A stretch of DNA of 64,000 bases, taken from contig NZ_LMGK01000023.1 of assembly GCF_001427125.1 (NCBI RefSeq), positions 220 through 64,219 of the forward strand. Direction: 5' to 3'. The translations under genes and the position numbers were made by a program. The notes below the pieces were generated by a model. That model saw only the letters and a list, made by a program, of their open reading frames with translations. It searched no databases and had not been told where the DNA came from. Positions 23,887 to 34,233 of this stretch are shown here, piece by piece; position 1 is the stretch's first letter, and the number at the start of each line of letters is the position of its first letter. The stretch is from Pseudomonas sp. Root562 (GTDB lineage: Bacteria; Pseudomonadota; Gammaproteobacteria; Pseudomonadales; Pseudomonadaceae).

Positions 23887-25287
23887 ATGCTGAAGAAGCT
23901 GTTCCAGTCATTCCGTACTCCCCTGCGTCGTACGCAACACATCCGCAGCACGCCTGAAGTGCTCAACAGCGGCCAACACTCGCTGCAAAAGGGGCAATTC
24001 AGCCGTTACGCGGTGAACATCGTCGAACGCCTGCAGGGCGCTGGCTATCAGGCGTATCTGGTTGGCGGCTGTGTGCGTGACATGCTGCTCGGCATTACGC
24101 CGAAAGACTTTGACGTTGCCACCAGTGCCACCCCTGAGCAGGTTCGGGCCGAATTCCGCAATGCGCGAATCATCGGTCGCCGGTTCAAACTGGTGCATAT
24201 CCACTTTGGTCGCGAAATCATCGAAGTTGCGACCTTCCGCGCCAATCACCCGCAAAACGATGAAGAGGAAGACAACAATCAATCCTCGCGTAACGAAAGC
24301 GGGCGCATCCTGCGCGATAACGTGTATGGCACCCTGGAAGAAGACGCACAACGCCGCGACTTCACCATCAACGCCCTGTATTACGATCCGGTCAGCGAAC
24401 GGATTCTCGATTACGCCAACGGCGTACACGACATTCGCAATCAATTGATCCGTCTGATCGGCGATCCGAAACAGCGCTACCAGGAAGACCCGGTGCGGAT
24501 GTTGCGAGCCGTGCGTTTTGCCGCCAAGCTGAATTTCGGCATCGAAAAACACAGCGCTACGCCAATCCGCGACCTGGCACCGATGCTGCGCGAGATTCCA
24601 TCGGCACGTCTGTTCGAGGAAGTACTCAAGCTGTTCCTTTCCGGCCACGCCGCGGACACCTTCGAGATGCTGGTCGACCTGCAACTGTTCGATCCTCTGT
24701 TCCCGGCCAGTGCCGAGGCCCTGGAGTACAACCCGACTTACACCCATACGTTGATCAGCGAAGCGCTGATCAACACCGACCTGCGGATCAAGCAGAACAA
24801 ACCGGTGACTCCGGCCTTCCTGTTTGCGGCGCTGCTCTGGCCAGCCTTGCCGGCTCGCGTCCTGCGCTTGCAGGAGCGTGGAATGCCGCCGATTCCGGCG
24901 ATGCAGGAAGCAGCCCACGAACTGATTGCCGAGCAATGCCAGCGCATCGCGATCCCGAAACGCTTCACCATGCCGATCCGCGAGATCTGGGACATGCAGG
25001 AACGCCTGCCCCGCCGCAGCGGCAAGCGCGCCGATCTGCTGCTGGACAACCCACGCTTCCGTGCCGGTTACGACTTCCTCTTGCTGCGCGAAAGCGCCGG
25101 CGAGCAGACCGATGGCCTGGGCGAATGGTGGACCGATTATCAGGATGCCAATGAAAGCGAACGTCGCGACATGATTCGCGACCTCAGCGGCAAGGACGAA
25201 GCTGGCGGCGCGCCGCGCAAGCGTCGTCGCAGCGGCGGCTCCAAGCGCAAACGCGCAGCGGGCGCTTCGAGTACCACGGGCGAGTAA
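23887..25287 (+). CDS. pcnB: Poly(A) polymerase
   Basis: A 466-residue class II nucleotidyltransferase that adds 3' poly(A) tails to RNAs and promotes their decay. The nucleotidyltransferase motifs GGCVRDMLL and DFDVATSATPEQV (catalytic Asp pair) are near residues 58-75, followed by RRDFTINALYYDP and the RNA-binding helical domain. The C-terminus is basic (KRRRSGGSKRKRAAG), as usual for PcnB. The frame opens 24 codons earlier, but MLKKLFQSFRTPLRR at 23887 is the normal Pseudomonas N-terminus. A TAGAAT -10-like box lies at 23819. Followed by folK after 3 bp. Confidence 0.95.
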   Translation: MLKKLFQSFRTPLRRTQHIRSTPEVLNSGQHSLQKGQFSRYAVNIVERLQGAGYQAYLVGGCVRDMLLGITPKDFDVATSATPEQVRAEFRNARIIGRRFKLVHIHFGREIIEVATFRANHPQNDEEEDNNQSSRNESGRILRDNVYGTLEEDAQRRDFTINALYYDPVSERILDYANGVHDIRNQLIRLIGDPKQRYQEDPVRMLRAVRFAAKLNFGIEKHSATPIRDLAPMLREIPSARLFEEVLKLFLSGHAADTFEMLVDLQLFDPLFPASAEALEYNPTYTHTLISEALINTDLRIKQNKPVTPAFLFAALLWPALPARVLRLQERGMPPIPAMQEAAHELIAEQCQRIAIPKRFTMPIREIWDMQERLPRRSGKRADLLLDNPRFRAGYDFLLLRESAGEQTDGLGEWWTDYQDANESERRDMIRDLSGKDEAGGAPRKRRRSGGSKRKRAAGASSTTGE

Positions 25288-25290
25288 TCG

Positions 25291-25776
25291 ATGGAACGCA
25301 TCTACATCGGCATGGGCAGCAACCTGGCTGACCCGGCTGAACAATTGCGCAGCGCTGTTGAAGCGCTGGCGCAGCTGCCGCAATCGAAACTGGTCGGGGT
25401 GTCCGCGTTTTATCAAAGCGACTCGCTGCTCCCTGGCCAACCGCGTTACACCAATGCGGTGGCCGCTCTCGACAGCACGCTGGCGCCACTGGACCTGCTG
25501 GATGCCTTGCAAGCCATCGAAAACGGCCAGGGCCGCGAGCGACTGGAGCGATGGGGCCCGCGTACGCTGGACCTCGATATCCTGCTGTTCGGTGATCAGG
25601 TGATCGATGAGGCGCGCCTCAAGGTGCCGCACTATCACATGCAGGAGCGGGCTTTCGTTCTATACCCGCTGGCCGAACTGGCGCCCGCGGATCTGCACCT
25701 GGCCGATGGCCGCACCCTCCGCGAACTGCTGGCCGCCTGCCCGTTCGTCGGACTTGAACGCCTGTCCCAAGATTGA
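25291..25776 (+). CDS. folK: HPPK, 6-hydroxymethyl-dihydropterin pyrophosphokinase
   Basis: A 161-residue enzyme that pyrophosphorylates 6-hydroxymethyl-7,8-dihydropterin in folate synthesis. Diagnostic segments: IGMGSNLADPAEQLRSA at the start, QPRYTNAVAAL, and RWGPRTLDLDILLFGDQVID, which holds the Mg2+-binding aspartates. Full length. Three bases after pcnB and before a REP pair, so it forms a pcnB-folK unit; panB follows after a 361-bp gap with its own upstream region. Confidence 0.97.
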   Translation: MERIYIGMGSNLADPAEQLRSAVEALAQLPQSKLVGVSAFYQSDSLLPGQPRYTNAVAALDSTLAPLDLLDALQAIENGQGRERLERWGPRTLDLDILLFGDQVIDEARLKVPHYHMQERAFVLYPLAELAPADLHLADGRTLRELLAACPFVGLERLSQD

Positions 25777-25789
25777 CGCAGCCCCCTGT

Positions 25790-25873
25790 AGGAGCGAGCC
25801 TGCTCGCGATGGCGATTGAACAATCACCAGGATTGTTGACTGACACGCCGCTATCGCGAGCAGGCTTGCTCCT
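25790..25873. repeat. REP-type inverted pair (folK-panB gap)
   Basis: AGGAGCGAGCCTGCTCGCGATGGCG (25790-25814) faces its near-complement ending in TCGCGAGCAGGCTTGCTCCT (to 25873). Same family as the other REPs here. Confidence 0.88.
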
Positions 25874-25916
25874 TAATTGGGTTACTTTGCGTCCGGCAGT
25901 CTGCTGAAACGCATCA

Positions 25917-25992
25917 GTTACTTCGGTAACACCCCACCCGTAACAATGCGGTAACACACCGGATTGACTTCCCGAGTTCTCATCACGACTAT
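25917..25992 (+). promoter_or_regulatory. GTAACA repeat cluster and candidate promoter upstream of panB
   Basis: GTTAC-TTCG-GTAAC (25917-25930) is followed by GTAACA at 25940 and 25951, so three GTAACA copies start at 25926, 25940 and 25951. A candidate sigma-70 promoter follows: TTGACT (25964-25969), 17-nt spacer, GACTAT (25987-25992). The half sites resemble those at crcZ, but function is unknown. The rest of the gap to panB (25993-26120) shows nothing else definite. Confidence 0.4.
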
Positions 25993-26137
25993 AGGCGTCC
26001 CGCTGCCGCCAATGCGGCACACAAGGGCGCAATCCAGGCCTTATAAGCACGACAAAAGACCGTGCGCCTGAGTACATGACGAATCACGCGCGTTACTCGC
26101 AGTAGTTTCCATAGCGCCTGAACGAGGATTTTTTGAC

Positions 26138-26938
26138 ATGCCAGCCATCACCCTGACCACGCTCCAGAGCCTCAAGCAGAAAGGTGAGAAAATCACCATG
26201 CTGACCTGCTATGACGCGACCTTCGCCCACGCCTGCAATCAGGCTGGCGTCGAAGTACTGCTGGTGGGCGACTCACTCGGCATGGTTTTGCAGGGTCACG
26301 ACAGCACCTTGCCGGTCACCACTGCCGAAATGGCTTACCACGTCGCCGCCGTCAAACGCGGTAACAGCGATGCGTTGATTCTCGCCGACCTGCCTTTCAT
26401 GGCCTATGCCACCACCGAACAAGCCATGACCAACAGCGCCCTGTTGATGCAAGCGGGTGCGCACATGGTCAAGGTCGAAGGTGCATTGTGGCTGGCAGAT
26501 TCCATTCGCCTGCTCGCCGAACGCGGTATCCCGGTTTGCGCGCATATGGGCCTGACCCCGCAATCGGTGAATATCCTTGGCGGCTACAAAGTCCAGGGCC
26601 GCAACGAAAACCAGGCACGGCAGATGCGCGCCGACGCAATTTCGCTGGAACAGGCCGGCGCAGCCATGCTGTTGCTCGAATGTGTGCCAAGCGAATTGGC
26701 CGAAGAAATCACTCAGGCCGTCAAGATTCCCGTGATTGGCATTGGCGCAGGCAACCGCACTGACGGCCAGGTACTGGTCCTGCACGACATGCTCGGCCTG
26801 TCGATCACTGGTCGCGTACCGAAGTTCGTGAAAAACTTCATGGCTGGCCAGGAAAACATTCACGCGGCCTTGAGCGCCTACGTCAGCGAAGTCAAGGCAG
26901 CGACCTTCCCAGGCATCGAACACGGATTCTCTGCATGA
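26138..26938 (+). CDS. panB: 3-methyl-2-oxobutanoate hydroxymethyltransferase
   Basis: A 266-residue (beta/alpha)8 enzyme that transfers a hydroxymethyl group from methylene-tetrahydrofolate to ketoisovalerate, the first step of pantothenate synthesis. Metal- and substrate-binding motifs are visible: MLTCYDATFA, VGDSLGMVLQGHDSTLPVT, VKVEGALW, and the catalytic glutamate in LLLECVPSELAEEI. GAGGA precedes the ATG. Overlaps panC by four bases (ATGA). Its substrate ketoisovalerate comes from the ilv pathway encoded at 2.9-6.2 kb. Confidence 0.98.
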   Translation: MPAITLTTLQSLKQKGEKITMLTCYDATFAHACNQAGVEVLLVGDSLGMVLQGHDSTLPVTTAEMAYHVAAVKRGNSDALILADLPFMAYATTEQAMTNSALLMQAGAHMVKVEGALWLADSIRLLAERGIPVCAHMGLTPQSVNILGGYKVQGRNENQARQMRADAISLEQAGAAMLLLECVPSELAEEITQAVKIPVIGIGAGNRTDGQVLVLHDMLGLSITGRVPKFVKNFMAGQENIHAALSAYVSEVKAATFPGIEHGFSA

Positions 26939-27795
26939 ACACCGTAAAAACCGTACGCGAACTGCGGGCCGCCGTGGCCCGCGCCCGCAGCGAAGGTAAG
27001 CGCATCGGCTTCGTGCCGACCATGGGCAACCTCCACAGCGGTCACGTTGCGCTGATCACCAAGGCCACCCAGCGGGTGGATTTCGTGGTCGCGAGCATTT
27101 TCGTCAACCCGCTGCAGTTCGGCGCCGGCGAAGACCTCGACAAGTACCCGCGCACTCTCGCGGCGGATCAGGAAAAACTGCTCGAAGCTGGTTGCGATCT
27201 GTTGTTCGCACCCACCGTTGAAGAGATGTACCCCGAGGGCATGACCGGCCAGACCCGTGTCAGCGTCCCGCAGCTGTCCGAAGGCCTGTGCGGCGCCAGC
27301 CGTCCGGGACACTTCGAAGGCGTGGCGACGGTGGTCAGCAAACTGTTCAACATGGTCCAGCCGGACCTGGCGATTTTCGGCGAGAAAGACTTCCAGCAAC
27401 TGGCGGTGATTCGCGCGCTGGTTCATGACCTGAACATGCCGATCCAGATCATCGGCGAGCCGACCGTCCGTGCGGCCGATGGGTTGGCGCTGTCGTCGCG
27501 CAATGGTTTCCTCAGCGAAGAACAACGGGCCGTGGCGCCAGTGGTTTATCGCACGCTGCGCGAGATTGCCGAGTCGATCAAGAAGGGTGAGCGGGATTTC
27601 CCGGCGCTGATCAATGCGCAGATCCAACAGCTTGAAGCTGCAGGCTTACGCACGGACTACCTGGAAATTCGCCACGCCCTGACCTTGCGCCCGGCAACGG
27701 CCGAGGATCGCGACCTGGTGATTCTGGTGGCGGCGTTCCTCGGGACGACGCGGTTGATCGACAACCTGCACCTGAATCTCGACACCCCCATCTAA
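26935..27795 (+). CDS. panC: Pantothenate synthetase
   Basis: A 286-residue enzyme that joins pantoate and beta-alanine with ATP. ATP-binding motifs: FVPTMGNLHSGHVALI (HxGH-like), FGEKDFQQLAVIRALV, and ALSSRNGFLS (KMSKS-like). Full length. In P. aeruginosa panD follows panC, but here the next 362 bp contain a REP pair and no coding frame, so the beta-alanine enzyme must be encoded elsewhere or replaced. Confidence 0.98.
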   Translation: MNTVKTVRELRAAVARARSEGKRIGFVPTMGNLHSGHVALITKATQRVDFVVASIFVNPLQFGAGEDLDKYPRTLAADQEKLLEAGCDLLFAPTVEEMYPEGMTGQTRVSVPQLSEGLCGASRPGHFEGVATVVSKLFNMVQPDLAIFGEKDFQQLAVIRALVHDLNMPIQIIGEPTVRAADGLALSSRNGFLSEEQRAVAPVVYRTLREIAESIKKGERDFPALINAQIQQLEAAGLRTDYLEIRHALTLRPATAEDRDLVILVAAFLGTTRLIDNLHLNLDTPI

Positions 27796-27810
27796 ACAGC
27801 ACAAACCCTC

Positions 27811-27900
27811 TGTGAGAGCCAACCTGCTGGCGATCGTGAATGTTCAGTCACCCATGTTTTTTGACTGACACACCGCCATCGCCAGCAGGCTGGCTGCCAC
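27811..27900. repeat. REP-type inverted pair (panC-pgi gap)
   Basis: Arms around AGAGCCAACCTGCTGGCGAT (from 27816) and ATCGCCAGCAGGCTGGCT (to about 27895). The remaining 27901-28157 shows no gene or clear promoter; pgi has an AAGGAAA ribosome binding site. Confidence 0.85.
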
Positions 27901-28157
27901 GAAGGCGATCTTCGCCAGTCCAAATTGCCTGATTCCAGACCTCTCCCCTTCCGTTTGTCGGACCGTTCCTAACCTTGATGTTAAAAAAGTACCGGAAACG
28001 GGTCAGACAAAGTCAAGACAGATCACTGCGCGGGGTTTACTGTAGTCGCCCTGCGCCATGAATTCGTGTCGACGCAGTTGACCGGACCGCCGACCCCTGG
28101 CGCTCCGGTATTTTTAGTGTTCAAAAGGCCGTTCAAGTAAAAAGGAAACCCGCAGCG

Positions 28158-29822
28158 ATGGCGTATTACCGCACTCCTCACGACGTGACCGCTCTGCCCG
28201 CCTGGCAAGCGTTGAATGACCACCGCCAAGCCATGCAGGATTTCAGCATGCGCGAGGCTTTCAATGCCGACCCGCAGCGTTTTACCCAGTTCACCCTCAG
28301 CAGTTGCGGCCTGTTTCTCGACTATTCGAAGAACCTGATCAACGCCGAGACCCGCAACCTGCTGGTGGGTCTGGCCAATGCGGTCGACCTCCAGGGCGCA
28401 ATCAAGTCGCTGTTCGACGGCGAAATCGTCAACGCCTCCGAAGGCCGCCCAGCCCTGCACACCGCGCTGCGCCGTCCGGTTGGCGACAAGCTGTCGGTCA
28501 ACGGTGTCAACGTAATGCCCGAAGTGCACAAGGTGCTGAACCAGATCACCGATCTGGTGGGCCGCATCCATGACGGTCTGTGGCGCGGTTACTCCGAGAA
28601 GCCGATCACCGACGTGGTGAACATCGGTATCGGTGGCTCGTTCCTCGGCCCAGAGCTGGTGTCCGAAGCCTTGCTGTCCTACGCGCAGAAAGGCGTGCGT
28701 TGCCACTATCTGGCGAACATCGACGGCAGCGAGTTCCACGAGCTGACAATGAAACTGCGCGCCGAGACCACGCTGTTCATCGTCTCGTCGAAATCCTTCA
28801 ACACCCTTGAAACCCTGAAGAACGCCCAGGCCGCCCGCGCCTGGTACCTGGCCCAGGGTGGTTCGGAAGCCGAGTTGTATCGCCACTTCATCGCGGTTTC
28901 GAGCAACAATGCCGCCGCCGTGGCCTTCGGTATCCGCGAGGAAAACATTTTCCCGATGTGGGACTGGGTTGGCGGGCGTTACTCGCTGTGGTCTGCCATC
29001 GGTTTGCCGATTGCCCTGGCCATCGGCATGTCGAACTTCAAGGAATTGCTGTCCGGTGCCTACACCATGGACCAGCACTTCCAGAGCGCGCCGTTCGAAC
29101 AGAACATGCCGGTGCTGCTGGCGTTGCTCGGCGTGTGGTACGGCAATTTCTGGGGCGCGCAGAGCCACGCAATCCTGCCTTACGACCACTACCTGCGGAA
29201 CATCACCAAGCATTTGCAACAGCTGGACATGGAATCCAACGGCAAGAGCGTGCGCCAGGACGGTACGCCGGTTGCTACGGATACCGGGCCAGTGATCTGG
29301 GGCGGCGTCGGCTGCAACGGCCAGCATGCTTATCACCAGTTGCTGCACCAGGGCACCCAGCTGATTCCGGCCGACTTCATCGTGCCGATCGTCAGCTTCA
29401 ACCCGGTGTCCGACCACCACCAGTGGCTGTACGCCAACTGCCTGTCGCAAAGCCAGGCGTTGATGCTGGGCAAGACACTGGCCGAGGCGCAAGCCGAGCT
29501 GCGTGAGAAAGGCATGAGTGAAGACGACGTGCAGAAACTCGCACCGCACAAGGTGATTCCGGGCAACCGTCCGAGCAACACCCTGGTGGTCGAACGCATC
29601 AGCCCGCGTCGCCTCGGCGCACTGGTGGCAATGTACGAACACAAAGTCTTCGTGCAGAGCGTGATCTGGGGCATCAACGCCTTCGACCAGTGGGGCGTGG
29701 AGCTGGGCAAGGAACTGGGCAAAGGCGTCTACAACCGCCTGGTCGGCAGCGAGGAAACCCCGGCTGACGACGCGTCCACCCAAGGCCTGATCAACTACTT
29801 CCGCGGGCGTCACCGCGGTTGA
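28158..29822 (+). CDS. pgi: Glucose-6-phosphate isomerase
   Basis: A 554-residue isomerase interconverting glucose-6-phosphate and fructose-6-phosphate; in Pseudomonas it mainly works toward recycling hexose for the Entner-Doudoroff pathway and for sugar-polymer synthesis. Family signatures are visible: IGIGGSFLGPELVSEALL (sugar-phosphate binding), SKSFNTLETLKNAQ, GGRYSLWSAIGLPIAL and the C-terminal signature QWGVELGKELGKGVYNRL, with a catalytic His in the NGQHAYHQL segment. Full length. Confidence 0.98.
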   Translation: MAYYRTPHDVTALPAWQALNDHRQAMQDFSMREAFNADPQRFTQFTLSSCGLFLDYSKNLINAETRNLLVGLANAVDLQGAIKSLFDGEIVNASEGRPALHTALRRPVGDKLSVNGVNVMPEVHKVLNQITDLVGRIHDGLWRGYSEKPITDVVNIGIGGSFLGPELVSEALLSYAQKGVRCHYLANIDGSEFHELTMKLRAETTLFIVSSKSFNTLETLKNAQAARAWYLAQGGSEAELYRHFIAVSSNNAAAVAFGIREENIFPMWDWVGGRYSLWSAIGLPIALAIGMSNFKELLSGAYTMDQHFQSAPFEQNMPVLLALLGVWYGNFWGAQSHAILPYDHYLRNITKHLQQLDMESNGKSVRQDGTPVATDTGPVIWGGVGCNGQHAYHQLLHQGTQLIPADFIVPIVSFNPVSDHHQWLYANCLSQSQALMLGKTLAEAQAELREKGMSEDDVQKLAPHKVIPGNRPSNTLVVERISPRRLGALVAMYEHKVFVQSVIWGINAFDQWGVELGKELGKGVYNRLVGSEETPADDASTQGLINYFRGRHRG

Positions 29823-29854
29823 TCTGACACCGTTCCTGTGGGGGTACTAATCTT

Positions 29855-29942
29855 GTAGGAGCCGGCTTGCTGGCGAAAGCGGTGTGTCATTCAACATTTT
29901 TGTAGACTGATACGCCGCTTTCGCCAGCAAGCCGGCTCCTAC
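29855..29942. repeat. REP-type inverted pair (pgi-acsA gap)
   Basis: Perfect 28-nt arms, 29855-29882 and 29915-29942, with core GTAGGAGCCGGCTTGCTGGC. The loop is 32 nt. Confidence 0.9.
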
Positions 29943-29972
29943 GAGGGTCGCGCAGCTCCCCTCTTGTCGCAC

Positions 29973-29984
29973 AACAAGAATAAG
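29973..29984 (+). promoter_or_regulatory. A-rich (CA) motif in the acsA leader
   Basis: AACAAGAATAAG, four consecutive A-R-N triplets, ends 8 bp before the acsA ATG and overlaps its AAGGA Shine-Dalgarno. This is the site type bound by Hfq with Crc to block translation. Binding here is an inference. Confidence 0.5.
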
Positions 29985-29992
29985 GAACCGTC

Positions 29993-31930
<1,938 letters not shown>

Positions 31931-31944
31931 CGCACTGCTGTCGG

Positions 31945-32030
31945 TAGGAGCAAAGCTTGCTCGCGATGAACGATAACGCGGTTCAACAGTAGATGGCGTG
32001 ATCGTTCATCGCGGGCAAGCCATGCGCCCA
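31945..32030. repeat. Imperfect REP pair (acsA-MpaB gap)
   Basis: TAGGAGCAAAGCTTGCTCGCGATGAACGAT (31945-31974 region) faces ATCGTTCATCGCGGGCAAGCCATGCGCC (32001-32028 region). The outer ends have mutated out of pairing, so this is an ageing copy. Confidence 0.8.
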
Positions 32031-32058
32031 CAGAAAAACAGGAAATCACCGGGACACC

Positions 32059-32931
32059 ATGGAATTCATCCGCACCCGCATTGAAACCCAGATCATGAGC
32101 CTGACCGGTCTATCCTTGGGCAAGCTCGATCTGGAGAACCCCAAGGGCGATCCCGGGCTGTTCGGGCCTGACTCCGTGAGCTGGCAAGTTCATGGTGACT
32201 TCAGCAGCATGCTCATCGGTGGCATCAGCGCGCTGATGCTTCAAGCTTTGCATCCGCTGGCCCTCGCCGGCGTCTGGGACCATTCGAATTTCCGCGAGGA
32301 CATGCTCGGCCGATTACGCCGCACCGGGCAGTTCATTTCCGGCACCACGTTCGGCTCGCGACAGGATGCCGACTGGCTGATCGAAAAAGTCCGCACCATT
32401 CACCTGCAAATAACCGGCACTGCGCCTGACGGCCGCCCCTACGCCGCCAGCGATCCCGAGCTCTTGACCTGGGTGCATGTAGCCGAGGTCAGCAACTTCC
32501 TCGCCGCACATTTGCGCTATCGCAATCCACATCTGTCGCCGGAAGATCAGGACCGCTATTACGCTGAAATAGCGCGGGTGGCAGAACGCTTGGGTGCCCG
32601 GAATGTGCCGTGCTCACGGCAGGAAATTTCCGCATACCTTGAGCGCATTCGCCCGCAATTGCTGTGCGATGAGCGCAGTCGGGAAGTGTTGCGGCTGTTG
32701 TTGAATGCGCCATCCCCCAGCCGCCTCGCCAGGCCTTTCGGCGGATTGATGATGCAGGCCGGCATTGACCTGTTGCCGGACTGGGCCAGTGACATGCTGG
32801 GCGTCAGCCAAAACCCACTGCAACGCAAACTGATCCGCGCCAGCGTCAATCGCAGTGCGCCGATGTTGCGCTGGGCGGTACGCAATGGCTCGGTACAGCG
32901 GGCCAAGCGACGGATGGGCCTGCTGACTTGA
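32059..32931 (+). CDS. MpaB/DUF2236 family oxygenase-like protein
   Basis: A 290-residue protein of the MpaB (ER-bound oxygenase, DUF2236) family, relatives of latex-clearing protein and mycophenolate MpaB, most of which carry a b-type heme. Family features: SWQVHGDFSSMLIGGISALMLQALHPLALAGVWDHS near residues 35-70, RRTGQFISGTTFGSRQDAD, and WVHVAEVSNFLAAHLRY, with conserved His residues able to bind heme. Substrate unknown. Single gene between two REP pairs. Confidence 0.8.
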   Translation: MEFIRTRIETQIMSLTGLSLGKLDLENPKGDPGLFGPDSVSWQVHGDFSSMLIGGISALMLQALHPLALAGVWDHSNFREDMLGRLRRTGQFISGTTFGSRQDADWLIEKVRTIHLQITGTAPDGRPYAASDPELLTWVHVAEVSNFLAAHLRYRNPHLSPEDQDRYYAEIARVAERLGARNVPCSRQEISAYLERIRPQLLCDERSREVLRLLLNAPSPSRLARPFGGLMMQAGIDLLPDWASDMLGVSQNPLQRKLIRASVNRSAPMLRWAVRNGSVQRAKRRMGLLT

Positions 32932-32941
32932 CCCCGGACTC

Positions 32942-33053
32942 TGTGGCGAGGGAGCTTGCTCCCGCAGGGCTGCGAAGCGGCCCCAAAACCCAGGGACATT
33001 TCGATTTTTTGCGAGCGCTGCGCACTCGAGCGGGAGCAAGCTCCCTCGCCACA
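32942..33053. repeat. REP-type inverted pair with long loop
   Basis: Perfect 24-nt arms TGTGGCGAGGGAGCTTGCTC(CCGC) at 32942-32965 and 33030-33053, with 64 nt between. Lies just after the MpaB-like gene. Confidence 0.88.
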
Positions 33054-33123
33054 GGCAAGCCCCTCATCCAAACTCCACAGTGTTAAACTCCCGCGCCAAA
33101 TCACCTCCTGCAAGGCGCCCAGC

Positions 33124-34140
33124 ATGTCTTCCTTGAACCAGGCGCTGCGCGCCGCCCTCGATCATCGCCAGGACCTGTTGGCCGAGCTGCACAGCCAGGG
33201 CACCGATTGCTATCGCCTGTTCCATGGCAGCCAGGAAGGCGCCGGTGGCCTGACCATCGATCGTTATGGTCCGCAGCTGATGGTGCAGAGCTTTCATCAA
33301 TCGCTGGAACGCGAAGACCTGCTGAACCTGCACGAAACGATCAACAACCATCTGGGCCTTGAAACCCTGCTGGTCTACAACGACCGCTCCCGCGGCAACT
33401 CGCGCATCGACCGCGAAGACAGCGTCTACCGCGCGGAGGAAGCAGCGCTGCAAGATCTGGTCGGTCACGAGTGGGGCCTCAATTACCGCGTTCGCGGCCG
33501 TCACGCCGGGCAGGATCCGCTGCTGTTCCTCGACCTGCGCAATACCCGTGGCTGGGTCAAGGATCACAGCAAGAACAAAAGTGTACTGAACCTGTTTGCC
33601 TACACCTGCGGCGTTGGCCTCAGCGCAGCAGCCGGTGGCGCCCGCGAGGTGTGCAACCTGGACTTCGCCGAAGGCAACCTGGCGGTCGGTCGCGAAAACG
33701 GCATGCTCAACCCGCAGTTGCCGACCATGGCGTTCATCCAGTCCGATTATTTCCCGGCCATTCGCCAACTCGCCGGCCTGCCGATCAGCCAGCGTCGCGG
33801 GCAGAAGCTGCCGAGCTATCCGCGCCTGGAACAGCGCCAGTACGACCTGGTACTGCTCGACCCACCCGCCTGGGCCAAGAGCGCGTTCGGCACCGTCGAC
33901 CTGCTGCGCGATTATCAGAGCCTGCTCAAACCCGCGCTGCTGACCACCGCCGACGACGGCGTGCTGATCTGCTGCAACAACCTGGCGAAAGTCAGCATGG
34001 ACGATTGGCGTGAACAGGTTTTGCGTTGCGCCGAGAAAGCAGGACGGCCGGTGCGCGAGTGGACGGTCATGAAACCGGGTGCCGATTTCCCGTCCATGGA
34101 CCAACAACCACCGCTGAAAACCCTGATCCTGCAGCTTTGA
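33124..34140 (+). CDS. Class I SAM-dependent rRNA methyltransferase (RlmI-like)
   Basis: This 338-residue protein resembles the RlmI/RlmK family of 23S rRNA cytosine-5 methyltransferases. The SAM-binding region is SVLNLFAYTCGVGLSAAAGG (about residues 150-170) and the catalytic motif is LDPPAWAKS (about 247-255), with a cysteine-containing LICCNN after it. An N-terminal RlmI-like domain (GLTIDRYGPQLMVQSF) is present. The exact target base cannot be assigned from the sequence. I chose the ATG at 33124; the frame runs upstream into the REP repeat. Confidence 0.85.
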   Translation: MSSLNQALRAALDHRQDLLAELHSQGTDCYRLFHGSQEGAGGLTIDRYGPQLMVQSFHQSLEREDLLNLHETINNHLGLETLLVYNDRSRGNSRIDREDSVYRAEEAALQDLVGHEWGLNYRVRGRHAGQDPLLFLDLRNTRGWVKDHSKNKSVLNLFAYTCGVGLSAAAGGAREVCNLDFAEGNLAVGRENGMLNPQLPTMAFIQSDYFPAIRQLAGLPISQRRGQKLPSYPRLEQRQYDLVLLDPPAWAKSAFGTVDLLRDYQSLLKPALLTTADDGVLICCNNLAKVSMDDWREQVLRCAEKAGRPVREWTVMKPGADFPSMDQQPPLKTLILQL

Positions 34141-34233
34141 TCCGTGTCAGATAAATCTGAAAAAAGCTGAACAGGCTGATTGCTTCGGAACCGGAATCGC
34201 GTGCCATACTCCAAGGCACTCCGATTCACACAG

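Noticed and set aside
28023..29813. 596-codon open frame opposite pgi
   Set aside because: Antisense shadow of pgi.
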